A stretch of 64,000 nucleotides of DNA from Glebionis coronaria. Its lineage: Eukaryota > Streptophyta > Magnoliopsida > Asterales > Asteraceae. Positions 10,852-22,105 of this stretch are shown here, piece by piece. Position 1 is the stretch's first letter. Each line of letters starts with the position of its first letter. The stretch is taken from NCBI GenBank assembly GCA_025667525.1, contig CM046880.1, forward strand, positions 598,421,452-598,485,451, written 5' to 3'. Made by a program: the position numbers and the translations under genes. Below the pieces are notes generated by a model. The model saw only the letters and a list, made by a program, of their open reading frames with translations, made no database searches and was not told the origin of the DNA.

Positions 10852-11282
10852 GAAGACTATCCTCTTACATTTTACTTGCACAAAAACACACAAAAACCTT
10901 CCAATATCCCATTCCTCATTTGCCTCATCAAGAGCAATGAGAAGAACACTTTCACCCTTGTGAAGTGTTAGTGTCTTGAGTCATAACATGATGAAGATCT
11001 CTCTAGATCAAGTCATGATTATTGTCTTCCTACTATGTATATGTAGAAGATCCAAGTTGTGGGTACACTTGGATGTATTTGTAAGGATAGAATATCCAAG
11101 TGATGGGTATCATTGGATTAGGTGTTAGTTGTGTAGATCCAAGTCTTGTTAGTACTTGGATATAGTGTTAGAGTTATAGATCTAAGTGTTGTGTGCTTAG
11201 ATCTATATAGTTTATGTGTTTAGGCCATAAAACATAAGGTTTGTTATGTTGGGCCATAAAACATAACTAGTGGGTATATTAG

Positions 11283-11489
11283 GTTGTGTCTTGGTAGTTC
11301 TCACTAAACTCTAAAGTGATGTGGTTGTGTCTAGGTAGTTCTCACTAAACTCTAAAGTGATGTGGTTGTGTCTTGTGAGTTCTCACTAAACTATAAAGTG
11401 ATGTGGTTGTGTCTTGTGAGTTCTCACTAAACTTTAAAGTGATTAGTAGTTGTGTTGTGTGAAGTTCTCACTTAGCTTCAAAGTGAAGA
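11283..11489 (+). repeat. Tandem array of five 41-44-bp units in the LTR
   Basis: Unit GTGGTTGTGTC(T/A)...GTTCTCACTAAACTCTAAAGTGAT; the TCTCAC box recurs at 11299, 11340, 11381, 11422 and 11466. The first four units are spaced exactly 41 bp; the last is diverged and 3 bp longer. Confidence 0.9.
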
Positions 11490-11832
11490 GTCGTGAAGAT
11501 TGGTTCTAGCTTTCGATTAGAACTCGACATCTAGCCTTGTGTCGTTAAATGGTGAAGTGGGCAACATTGTGTAGATTGGTCCTGCCTAAGATTAGGACTC
11601 GACATCTAGCTTAGTGTTGGAAATGTGTAAGCGACGTGTATGGTTTTCTCCGCCTTGAAAGGAGTTTTGTTGACTAGTGAAGTAACTCTCGAGTAAGGTT
11701 ACTCGAGGAGTGGAGTAGGGCAGAGGAGCTTCGTGACCGAACCACTATAAATCATCGTGTCGGTACTTTCCTTTACATTTATGTCTTTATTATTATAGAT
11801 GTATTTATATGTTGTGTGTTGTGTGCATCTCA

Positions 11833-11990
11833 TAATCTAAACATCTAAGTTGCGGAAAAGCTAAGGCTTAGTACGTGTGTGCTTCGTGTTTAGATTATGG
11901 TCAAGTGTACATCACTTAGTCTAAACATCCTAGTTGCGGAAAAGCTTATGCTTAGTACGTGTGTGCTTAGTGTTTAGACTATTGTTTGAT
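11833..11990 (+). repeat. Direct 84-bp duplication in the LTR
   Basis: TCTAAACATC(T/C)(A/T)AGTTGCGG...TTAGTACGTGTGTGCTT is repeated at an 84-bp offset (CTAAAC at 11837 and 11921). Each copy is bounded by TCTAAACA and its inverse TGTTTAGA, so each can fold back. Confidence 0.85.
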
Positions 11991-12141
11991 GTACTCTTGA
12001 TTTGATGTGTTTGTGTGTTTACTTACTTGTAGTATTTGTCTTTCAATCAAACACATCTCATATATAGTCAAGCTTGATCGAGAATTTGATACAAAGGATT
12101 GTCAAAGTTTAACATGTAACAAAAGGTTAAGTTCACTGTCG

Positions 12142-12225
12142 GCGGTTCTCTAAATGGACCGGCGGTTCTTTATTGATAAAGAACCGCGGGTACACATAAG
12201 GAACCGCACACAGTGGATTAAGCCG
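12142..12225. repeat. Palindromic GCGGTTC/GAACCGC module, copy C
   Basis: Boxes in order: GCGGTTCTCTAAATGGACC, GCGGTTCTTTA, AGAACCGCGGG, GGAACCGCACACAG, then AAGCCG. Two direct boxes are followed by two inverted boxes. Sited about 55 bases before the LTR end. Confidence 0.75.
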
Positions 12226-12299
12226 AAATGTTTTGAAAACTAACTAGAAACTATTCAACCCCCCCTTCTAGTTTCTACACGTGCTATAAAAGGAAAGTT

Positions 12300-15093
12300 C
12301 TAATCATATACATACGATCTTAAGGGTACTATTCGCATGCGGGTTTTACAATAAGAGGCCGCAATTGTAATATTTTCCGCCATCCACACGACATGTTCCC
12401 GCGAGTAGGGATATCCCAAAAGTTTCTACCACACAGCTTATATTCGTGAATCCACTTGACCCATAAAGACTCCTTACGGATAAACAACTTCCAAATATGA
12501 AAAATCATCAAATCTTTATTAAACGTCTCTAGCCGGCATACTCCAAGACCTCCCCCTCATCTTTCGGGAGACAAACAACCTCCCAAGCAACTTTAGCTTT
12601 CTCTCTCTTCATACTACCTTGGCACCACAAAAAACCTCGCATAATATGCTCAATATCCATCAAAACTCGCGACGCTAGGTCAAAAACGGATGCCCAATAT
12701 ATATGCATAGAACCAATTACGGATTGAACAAGTTGAAGCCTTCCCGCAGCCGACAAAGTTTTATTTTTCCAGTCTAGCACACGAGACTTAACTCTCTCAA
12801 GGAGCTCCTTACAGTCCCTAAAAATCAGCCGAGATGACACAAGCGGAACTCCAAGATATTTAACCGGAAGCTGACCTTCTTCAAATGGCAAGACCTAAAG
12901 AATGGACAACTTAACGTGATTAAGAACATTGCAAAAATATGTCGTGCTCTTTGGGAGACTCGGAGTAAGGCCCGAAGCACCCTTGAACTCATCCAACGCC
13001 TCCATAATAATAGTTGTTGAATCCACATCCCCGTGCGAGAATAAAACAAATCATCCGCAAAACTAGATTTATTAACTCCAATCTCGAACAATATCTATGG
13101 TAAGTGAATGAATTAGCCTCATCAACCCTTCTTTTCAACATAAGCGTTAACACCTCCATAATAAGAGTGAATAAATAAGGAGACAACGGATCACCTTCAC
13201 GAAGACCTCTCTTGCCCTTAAAATAACCATGAAGAGACCCGTTGATGCTAATCGAAAAAAAAGTAGTAGTAACACATTCCATAATCCAAGAAATCATACG
13301 AGGGTGAAAACCAAACCCAATTAGCACCACCCTAAGAAAATCCCAATCAGCCGTATCATACGCCTTTTTAATATCAACATTGAAAGCACATCTTGGCACA
13401 CCACAATCCAAATGATACTTGTGCATCAATTCTTGAGTTAACAAAATATTATATGCAATGCTACGACCCGGAACAAATGCTGATTGATTCGAGCTAACCA
13501 AAACCTTCAAACTCTCCTTAATACGATTAGAGATAATTTTGCTAATGCATTTAAACAATACATTGCAACAAGATATTGGCCGACAATCATTAATCCGATT
13601 AGGAGAATTCACCTTTGGGAGAAGAGCAATAACAATATGATTCAACTCCTTTAGAAGTTTCCCATTACGAACGAATTCCTTAACCGCATCAGTAATATCA
13701 TCCGCGATAATCTCCCATGCTTCTTTGAAAAACGCAGCAGTGTATCCATCAGGCCCGGGAGATTTCTCATTACCCATATCAAACATAGCTTGCTTCACCT
13801 CCTGTCTAGTAACATTTCGGACCATATGTAAGGCTTCCTCGTCCGGCAGAACATTCCGAAAGAGCCCCTCAGTATTAAAACCCGACGTGACCCCCGCTTG
13901 CCCAAGAAAAGATTCATAATGTGACACAAACACAGCTGCTACTTGATCATGTTGAAAAATGGTGCCATCAGCCGTAGCGACCACATCAATACGACTTCGG
14001 CTAGTACGACTTTTAACCGCTTTGTGAAAATAATCCGAATTAGAATCCCCCTCCTTGAGCCACGTAATCTTGGCCTTTTGAATTAAAAAACGCTCTTCAA
14101 CAAGCAGCGCATCATTAAACTCCACCACACTATTCGCATGACGCTCACGCAAATCTCCATTAGTAGGATCAGCGTCTAATCTAGTTTGGATAATATCAAG
14201 CTCCGCACGAAGCCGTTTCACATTCACATGCACATTGCCTTGATCTAAAAGAAGCTTGTGAAGCGGCTTCTATAGACCTTTCAACTTCTGAGTAACTTTG
14301 AACATTAAAAACCCACTAACCTGGCTTGCCCAACCATGCATAACCACCTGCTTGAACCTAGCATTCTGAGTCAAAATATTAAAGAACTTAAACGGACGCG
14401 GCCTTGGTTTAGTAAGCGTGGGTATAGTCAGGACAGCCGGAGATTGATCAGACACACTGTATGGCTTAAACACCGCATAAGAACCCACATAATGGTTACC
14501 AAACTCTAAGTTCCATAATACGATCAATCTTCCTCAGCAACCCATCTCGACCATGCGGCTTTTGATTCCATGTAAAATGAAGACCTGTATGTTGGACATC
14601 ACTGACCTCTATCTCGGTAATACAATCCTGAAATTCACGCATGCCAATGTCCACATTAGACGATCCCACAGAAGAATCACCAAGAGCCAATGTAGCATTA
14701 AAATCACCAAAGAGACACCAAAGACGATCATGAATAAACTGCTTATGAGCACCAAGATTAGTCCATAGATTCCTTCGTTGAGTATACCTATTATGGGCAT
14801 ACACAAACGTACAAAACACTTCTTTACTCTCCAACTTAAGCCAAACGCGCGTATGAATAGACTGATCATCTTGATGAATGACACCAACATCCACATCATT
14901 ATGGTTTCAACCAAGAATAATCCGGGCAACCTTAGAACAACAACTACCATTAGATGTCCAGTCCCAATGACGGAAAACACTCGTACATAACTTAAATAAC
15001 TTCGAATCAGAAACATGAGACTCAAGAATAGCACATAAAGACAAAGAATTTTCCGAAATTACATGACGAACTTCACTTTGTTTTGGGGAGAAA
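12300..15093 (-). pseudogene. L1-type LINE ORF2 relic (endonuclease, reverse transcriptase, zf-RVT region)
   Basis: Minus-strand non-LTR retrotransposon, truncated at both ends. From about 15090 downward it encodes the C-terminal part of the apurinic-type endonuclease (FGDFNATL; SDQSP near 14440), then reverse transcriptase (NEKSPGPDGYTAAFFKEAW, FNVDIKKAYDTADWDF, GLREGDPLSPYLF, then FADDL at about 13055) and the region before the zf-RVT finger (LPVKYLGVPL, WKNKTLSAAGR, NFWDIPTRG). Damage seen: TGG to TGA in the endonuclease near 14905, a frameshift near 14510, an in-frame TAG near 14270, a frameshift just upstream of FADDL near 13100, and another near 12880. The 5' end stops at about 15093 against MITE DNA and the 3' end is lost near the SIRE LTR. 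It cannot encode a working protein. Confidence 0.9.
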
Positions 15094-15109
15094 TACCTTT
15101 CTTTGGTTA

Positions 15110-15425
15110 CTACATGCTAAACCTAATTATTCATTACGTAAGATTAAATCTCGTAAAAAATACGAAATGATTATTCTTGCCCAAATATCGAAAAGTTGTA
15201 AAAAAAATGAATAGAGCAAAGTCGTAAATATTACAAAATATGTTTATCGCTAGTGATAAAATATTATCAATGATATTTTATTACTTTTGTCACTAATAAT
15301 ATTTTTATCATTAGTGATAGTCAATATTTCCTTCTCTTGTTTATTACAATTTTTAAATAGTTTAGCAAAAATGTTTCTTTTATGTTTTTTTTGAACTTAA
15401 ATTAATATGACTATTATATTAAACT
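15110..15425. mobile_element. Fold-back MITE, copy 1
   Basis: Left arm begins CTAAACCTAATTATTCATTA; the right arm is its diverged inverse, ending near 15420. Inside are palindromic boxes TATCGCTAGTGATA and ATCATTAGTGAT. Arms of about 140 bp pair imperfectly. Same family as 16984-17448: its left arm matches that copy's right end at about 33 of 36 positions. Exact ends and target duplication are not certain. Confidence 0.55.
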
Positions 15426-16983
15426 TAAATAAATAGTAAAATTTAATCCATAAGAAAAACGAAAATGCAAATACATTTTTCTTTATAGTTGATGCCTTTA
15501 AACATCAAAAGATATTACATGACTGAATTTTGGTAGTCAAAGTTTTATATTCTTTTTATTTTTAAGTAAAAGTGGTTGAAAACGTCAAATATGCGTAAAA
15601 ATAGGAAGAAATTATTGGAAAAAAGAGTCACAAGTCGACAAATTTCTATCTTATCTTATGACAATCTTTTTGGAAAACAAGATCCTACTATTTCCACGCA
15701 TACAGAAAGCAATGTATTATTAAAGTAAACAAATTTTAGATAAAAGAAAAAAAGCAATGTATTAAAGTAAACAAATTTTAGATCACAATCAAGAACGTAA
15801 ACAAGTTTTAAATATGTTATATAGTCTCTTTTAAGAATTTCTTTTTGATAAATTCTTAAACTTTTTAAAGATTTGAATAAAAAAAGAAACCTGAATATCG
15901 CATTTTATTGACCTCTAGTTAATAAGAGTTGTAAGTACACACGACATGCATTTTAAACATGTTCATTAACCGATCAGCTAAACGTGTACAATATAAAAAC
16001 GACACGAGCAACGCTTCATATGTACTCTAAAACATTTCCACTAATAAAAAAGATGAACAAAATCTCTTATGCTGTTACTATTTACTTTCTTCTTTTTGGG
16101 ACATGCCTTTAAAGGAGTGAATTATAGAGTGCTAATTCTATGATTGACAAATCAAACTATATTACTCTCGTTTTAAAATTATTTTTTTCGATAAAAACAT
16201 ATAATTTAGAAAAAATAGATATTTATTAAAATATTATATTTCTTACTTTTTTTATTAAATAACAGTTTTACTTCTAATTAATTAAATTTTATTTTTTTTA
16301 ATTTATAATTATAATTTAAAGAAAAAAATAATATTGTAAATTAATCAAACTTTTTCTATTTACTATTAGTAATGAAAAATTAAATTAAAATATAAAAAAT
16401 AATATTTGGACGGAGAAAGTATTTAATACAACATGAGCTAGTTGATTAGAGGATGTTACTCATCGAGTCATCTATGTAATTTTTCGCGAAAGATTAGTCA
16501 CTCATTAAAAAACGATAAATTCTTTCTGTTGTAGAACTGAAAAACTAATAAAATAAAAAATTAAACATAAAACGATTTTTATGCATATCATAATCATCAA
16601 GAATATTCCACAAAACACATCAGTACCTTCATAGCTAGAAAAAATATTTTAGTTAACATGAGGAATTTTGGGAATCATTTGCAAAAACTATTAAAAGTAT
16701 CTTTGAGTTCATTCGTATATTCCTTATAAAATACAGTAATACTAACTAAAGTCGTATATTTTTGTTTTGTTTGTGTTTAAAGGGACCATATTTTCATGGA
16801 CCATGATATAGAAATTCGTGTATCTTTGTTTTGTATGTGTCACGCCATGGTGCTTTTTTATCGTTTTCACAAAGAGTTTAATAATATTTGAAACACATTA
16901 TAATATGAAAACATATGAATTAATTATATTTATAAGTAAAGTTTAATTGTAATTTTGTTTTTTCTCACAAATGGTGAAACTAA
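15426..16983. other. AT-rich intergenic DNA with one MITE
   Basis: No ORF, RNA gene or element recognised except the Stowaway-like MITE at 16165-16419. Very AT-rich with many A- and T-runs. Confidence 0.6.
16165..16419. mobile_element. Stowaway-like MITE (Tc1/mariner type)
   Basis: Ends CTCTCGTTTTAAAATTATTT and, inverted, CTTTCTCCGTCCAAATATTA, diverged from the CTCCCTCCGTTCCAAAATA consensus, with TA on both sides (16163-16164 and 16420-16421). Length 255 bp, AT-rich interior, non-coding. Confidence 0.6.
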
Positions 16984-17448
16984 TTTCTAAATTCTGGTTT
17001 GAGATAAAAGTGAAGAGTAACTTAAGATTCAGAAAAACGTAAAGAGATTATTTTTGCCTAAAAAGTCTAACATTTTCAAAATTTTAACGGAGAGGTTAAA
17101 GTTGTAAATTTTCCTATCTAATTTTTATTAATGATGATATTTCACTAGTGATAAAAAAATGCAACATCAGTAGTGATAATGCAATGAAATATCACTAGTG
17201 ATATTACACTGTATCTATCTTTATTACATACCACTAGTGATATATTGATATTCATTGTGTTATCACTAGTGATATATCACTATTTTTATCACTGGTGAAG
17301 AATCAATATTAATAAAAATTAGTTCATAAAATTTACAATTTTAGTCATTTCGTCAGGTTTTTTTGTAATTTTTGAACATTTTGACAAAAAAAGACCCTCC
17401 ATGTTTCTTCATGCGATTTAATCTTAGGTAATGAATAAATAGGATTAG
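16984..17448. mobile_element. Fold-back MITE, copy 2, with ATCACTAGTGAT core boxes
   Basis: Right end, inverted, reads CTAATCCTATTTATTCATTA; the left arm is its diverged inverse (TTAAGATT, TTGTAAATTTT, CTAATTTTTATTAAT recur inverted at matching positions). The central 160 bp has about seven (T)ATCACTAGTGAT(A) palindromes. About 465 bp, non-coding. Confidence 0.6.
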
Positions 17449-17499
17449 TCCACTTGATTGCAAGTAAAAAAAATGCAAAATTTAAATCAACTCATTTTT

Positions 17500-19670
17500 A
17501 TAATACTATTTAGATCTAACAATGGTGGAACTTATGGGTGATCAACCGCCACTTCAGTTCCTTTAACTTCCACGCTTAATTCTTCCTTCTTCTGCTATCA
17601 TTATTTGGAATTAGTTTACATCATTGCATGTGACTACTCTCTCATTGGTGATTCTTTGGTAATTTTTAATTACTAACAAATCTATCGTTAAGGGATTTTT
17701 ATGTTTGCTTGTGTTTATTAATTTTTAATTCCGATAGCATTGGTTGTGAATTACGTTTGGGATTTTTGGGTGGGGCTGGTCCTGGTCACGTTTTATCGTT
17801 AACAAAGGGGTGCTTAATCCCTCAACACTACTCTAATTCGGCGGCTTCCTGTTGTATATGTGTTGTTATTTTATCGAGGGGTGTTGACGAGTAAGTGGAG
17901 GTTAGTAGCCGTGAAACCATAAGTGATTAGGTTTCTTATTGTTTGTTCGTCTACGTTTTGTGGTTTCGTTACTGCTGATTAGGGTTTCGTTGTGCTGCTA
18001 ATGGAACCTAATGAATATTCGAGGATGGATGTGGATGCAAAGGCTGTGTACTTAATAAGATGCAGCCTTGTACGATTGATGTGATTGGTAAGGTTTTTGG
18101 GATACCACTGCACACGGTGGCTGATGTTTGTGAGCTCAAGCACAATTTAAAGTTGGCGAAACTTGATATCTGTTCGTTGATTACCAGTGAACGATTGAAT
18201 GAGATCTATATTTTATTGTGTGCATATGAAGCTGAGTTGAGGATCAAGGGGGTGGTTCGAATGGTGCAAGTAATGATTATGTATAGTCGAGTGAGGATAT
18301 TACCACTGAACTTTCTAATAAAATGGATAAGTTTGCTTCTCTTTGTAATACTAGTGCAACTGAAACGGAGCAGTCTATTGATAATGGTAGTTTTCGTCAG
18401 TTGGTGTCAGAAGATGTTTTTGATGGTGTAAACGTCTCTATTCCTCGTAAAGTGGTTCAGAAGGTCAGTCGTCGTCTTGAACATACTCTTTATGGTTACT
18501 TTATTGGAAAGAGAATGGCTTTCCCGGTTGTGGATTATTATGTTAGAAACAACTGGGTGAAACATGGGTTGGCACGGATCATGATGAATTCTAAGGGTTT
18601 TTTCTTTTTCAAATTCAAGTCACTTGCTGGTTTGGAAGCAGTTTTAGAGGGGGCCCGTGGTTGATTCGTAAATCTCTGATCATTCTCAAAAAATGGTCGA
18701 TGGATACTAGGTTGATTAAAGAAGAATTGACTCGTATTCCTGTATGGGTAAAATTACATGATGTACCTATTCAAGTCTTTGTAGAAGATGGAATTAGTTT
18801 GATTGCTTTTTTCATTGGAAACCCTGTGATGCTAGATTCCTACACTAGTTCTGTGTGTAAGGAGTCATGGGGTCGGAGTAGTTTTGCCAGATGCTTAATT
18901 GAGGTTAATGCTGAGGCTGATTTTGTGGATGTTGTTACCATTGGTGTCCCTTCTCTTTCGGGGGAGGGTTTTATAAAGGAAACTATCCGTGTTGAATATG
19001 AATGGAGACCTCATAGATTTGCTGAGTGTAAGACTTTTGGTCACTCTATTGATCAATGCTCTAATAAGGTGGTTGCTTCTCCTATAGTTCCTACTGCTAG
19101 TACTGGTTCATCTACTTCTGGTGCTACTCATGTTGTTGAGAATAATGATGGTTTCCAAATGGTGACCAAAAGAAAGAGAAAGATGACGAAATCTTTCAAG
19201 GGTGGTAAGTTTACTGGTTCATCGGTTCAGTCGAATGTTGAATTTGTTCCTAAAGCTACAATTAATAACCCGATGAAGGGAGTAACTAGTGTGAAGACTG
19301 TTTCTTTGCCCAAGTTGAAGTCTACTGATACACTATCTACATCAAATCCTTACTCTGTATTGGATCATGATGATGAAGATGACGAGGTTGAAATGGTTTA
19401 TGATGAAACAACCAATTTATTCTCTAAAACAAATGCAGGTGGAAATTCCTTCATGGAAGCTGTTAGCTAGTTTGGTTCATTTTGTTGGGTACTGGGTGTT
19501 TTGTAAGTGTTTATGGCTTGTCATAAGCACTAGATTTAGGTGTTAATCAAGCTGTTTAGCTTGAGGTTAATGTGGTACCTTAGCCACATTCCATTTGTAC
19601 TTCACTGTTTTTTTGGTTAATCTATTTACCGGGGAAACCCATTACCAAAAAAATAATACTATTTAGATCT
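17500..19670 (+). mobile_element. ORF1-only LINE with perfect 18-bp target duplication
   Basis: ATAATACTATTTAGATCT occurs at 17500-17517 and 19653-19670 and flanks a 2,135-bp insert that ends in an A-run (ACCAAAAAAA). The insert has a 5' leader of about 480 bp, an ORF1/gag-like coding region (18001-19470) and directly a 3' untranslated end. No endonuclease or reverse transcriptase is present. Intact flanking duplications show it inserted as this unit, so the missing ORF2 is not due to later erosion of the locus. The 3' end is shared with the fragment at 6114-6256. Confidence 0.85.
18060..19470 (+). pseudogene. LINE ORF1 (DUF4283-type gag-like protein), frameshifted
   Basis: Gag-like nucleic-acid-binding protein of plant L1 elements. 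Three frames must be joined: an N-terminal part from 18060 (MQPCTIDVIGKVFGIPLHTV), a middle part from 18323 (RLEHTLYGYFIGKRMAFPVV) and a C-terminal part from 18661 (IPVWVKLHDVPIQVF, then a zinc-knuckle-like CKTFGHSIDQC near 19028-19060). One break lies near 18250 and one at the GGGGGCCCGTGG run at 18648-18660, where one extra G explains it. The first cysteine of the usual knuckle is replaced by phenylalanine (PHRFAEC). The tail NPYSVLDHDDEDDEVE resembles other plant L1 ORF1 ends and is followed by TAG. Confidence 0.8.
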
Positions 19671-19825
19671 GATTCTTGATCTTATCCTGCTAATCACCAT
19701 TCATCGTATACTGATTTACTATGGTGTAATTCTTTTTGTTGCTTCTATCCCGTTCACTATTATTTTGTGAATGGGTGTAGGCTTTCGATCCCTCATTGAT
19801 CCTTACTCTTGTTGTGATCATATAA

Positions 19826-20593
19826 TGTTGGGAATCTAAGTTTGTTAGACTTCCCTTAGTCATAGATTTAAACATAAATCATGTTGTTTGATATTAACTT
19901 GCTTGTGTCAAGGTAACATGCAAGTACCACAAGACTCACAACGAACTTAGTCGTTGTGAGCAACCACATAGGAGTCCATGTCGGAGAGATTGTCAAGGAA
20001 GTCGAAGATTACTTGAAGACATACTCATTGACTGTGATGGATAACAGCCAAGATGTATCAGTGAATCTTAGTGTTGAGTGTTAACAGGGGTGACAATACC
20101 CTGTTAACACTCAGTACACTTTTGACATACCTTAGTGTTTAGGCGGGAAGACAAGCAGCCTAAAGTACGAGGTTATGAAGAAAAGGGAAACTATGTCAAC
20201 TCTGTTTCCCTAAAGCATTGTGGCAGACTACCAAGAATAGAAGAGCATCTTGTGACAAATGTCTGATATTGTCTATTTTGTGTATTCACCATCAACCAGC
20301 TATCAAAGTCAACCTCGTACCAATATAAATAGGATATGTATCCTAGATTTAATGTTGTTCACTTTATTAGATTTCACACATTAACTCTTTAGAACTTATT
20401 GAACAAACAGATGTTCCTGTGTTCTTAAGTTAGCTTTATTTGTCCAAACTGTACACAACACATTGTCATCAAACTGTGTTATCCATAACACTTGTAATAC
20501 TTGTTATACAATAATAAAGTCTTACGTTTGAAAAGTATTTACTTGTGTTATTTATCTTTCTTAATCGTTTCAAGCTAGGATTAGGGACTTTCA
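19826..20593 (+). mobile_element. 5' LTR of a Ty1/copia element
   Basis: Begins TGTTGGGAATC and ends GGGACTTTCA two bases before the PBS; 768 bp. TATA box TATAAATA at 20324-20331. The start is inferred from the TGTTGG motif because no second LTR is in the window. Confidence 0.6.
20324..20331 (+). promoter_or_regulatory. TATA box of the copia LTR
   Basis: TATAAATA in ACCAATATAAATAGGA, about 270 bases before the LTR end. Confidence 0.5.
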
Positions 20594-20595
20594 AT

Positions 20596-20607
20596 TGGTA
20601 TCAGATC
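20596..20607 (+). other. Primer binding site (tRNA-iMet type)
   Basis: TGGTATCAGATC, one base from the copia consensus TGGTATCAGAGC, directly after the LTR. Confidence 0.75.
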
Positions 20608-20666
20608 AGTGTTTGATATTAAAAGCTTCAAAAACATCGTTCTAAGTTTTATTATCAAGATCCACC

Positions 20667-22105
20667 ATGCCTGAAACGAGCAACACACCACCACCACCAC
20701 CATCGCTTTCTGGGAACAACACTCCACCACCTCCATCTTCACCAAGAATAACCCCTACTCAAAATGAATATGATCTTCTTCAACTTCTCGACTCAAGAGG
20801 CGGATCTCATGTCACAAACGTGCCAGTATTTGATGAAGACGATTTTGCAAGTTGGAAAAGTCAACTCCTTGTCTATCTCGATGGACTTGAGCCATTTCTT
20901 CTAGAAATTCTAGAAAATGAACCATATGTTCCCATGACGCTTACATCCACTGATGAGAATCCTCTTCCTAAACCCCTCAAGCAGTGGACACCAGCTGATA
21001 GGAAATTGGCAAACCAAGATAAACGTCTCAAAAGCATTATTATATCCTGTCTTTCAAAACACATCATGAAATCTGTGATTCAGTGTCCAACAGCCAAAAT
21101 CTTATCCTTGGTCACAAAGGACCCTCTAAGACCAGAGAAACCAAGATTCAGGCACTTAGGCTATTTTGATGCTTTCAAGGCACTTGAAGGTGAAAAGGTA
21201 CAACAAACATATACAAGGCTGAAGATTCTTCTCAATGACCTTGCAATGAATGAAGTCACAATTGCACAAGCTGAAGTAAACGCCACTTTTGTCAACAGCC
21301 TTCCCAGAAAATGGCTGAGCATGAATCAGACTCAGAGAGCAAACAACTCGATCAAGAATGACACCTTGGCCCAGCTATGTAGAAAATACAATTATGAAGA
21401 AGGGCTGATTGATACCATATACAAGTCTGAGTCTGAAAGATTTGTAGTTCAGGGAGCAACATCCAAAGCCTTGATTTCTACTTCAAATCCTCATGATAGC
21501 GACACAGATGTTTAAGAAGACACTCGTAGCAGCCAAGAATTCATGACTGACCTTAATGCTAAGTTTCATGAAAGAGCTTTACTAGCTAATCAGAGAAGAT
21601 TCTACAAAAGATCAGGGAGAGTAAGATCAGCTAGTAAACAATCTGACAAATCAATAGAGACTTGCTTTGCCTGTGGAAAACTTGGACATTTTCAAAAAGA
21701 CTGTCCATCCACAAAAACATCCTCACCATCTAATCCTTCATCATTCAAACCTTACAAGTTCAATAACAACAAAACAACTCATCGCACCAACCCAATTCCT
21801 CTGATAATGAGAAAAAGGATTACAAAAACAAATACAAGGCACTAAAGGCTGAGTTGGACAGATGAATTTGAAGCTAGAAGCTCTGTCTAAGAAGAAAAGG
21901 GGTGATAAAAAGAAATAGAAAGGGTTGGTAGCTTAATCTTATGATTGAAATGATGAGCCGCTGACATCAGATGAAGAGGACACTACCAGGGTCAGGGAAT
22001 TTATGGTGATTGGTGAGGATGAACCAGTTGTTGGAAAAAGAGATGCTAGATCAGGACAACGGGTTGACATCACAATGAAAAAGGTACACAGGCTTATCTC
22101 TATAA
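20667..22105 (+). pseudogene. Ty1/copia gag relic with CCHC zinc knuckle, pol missing
   Basis: Capsid/nucleocapsid protein of the copia element. The frame opens at the ATG after the PBS with a Pro-rich N-terminus, then a retrotransposon gag domain (FASWKSQLLVYLDGLEPFLL; TYTRLKILLNDLAMNEV). A TAA at 21513 interrupts it in frame, and it resumes at 21516 with the knuckle CFACGKLGHFQKDC near 21664-21705. A frameshift near 21790 follows, and residual gag can be followed to about 22105 (VREFMVIGEDEPVV). Protease, integrase and RT are absent, so the element is truncated at its 3' side. Confidence 0.85.

Larger units (their letters stand above)
10355..12279 (+). mobile_element. 3' LTR of the SIRE-like copia element
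   Basis: Starts TGTTAGTGCAAAC right after the polypurine tract and ends ACTATTCAACCC...TTTCTACA, an ending style seen in SIRE LTRs; length 1,925 bp. It has a TATA box at 10844-10851 and, downstream of it, several tandem repeats. The right boundary is inferred from the terminal motif, as no second LTR copy is in the window. Confidence 0.65.

Noticed and set aside
11283..11489. Regular repeats that might suggest a CRISPR array
   Set aside because: Units are contiguous with no unique spacers, in a plant LTR.
7583..12225. tRNA or SINE B-box in the GCGGTTC modules
   Set aside because: GGTTC is present but without the following GANNCC, and no A-box lies at the right distance.
14553..14990. Plus-strand ORFs over the LINE endonuclease
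   Set aside because: They are antisense shadows of the minus-strand LINE coding region.
15117..17448. A single 2.3-kb DNA transposon with terminal inverted repeats at 15117 and 17448
   Set aside because: Each end has its own inverted partner nearby, so two separate fold-back MITE copies explain the similarity better.
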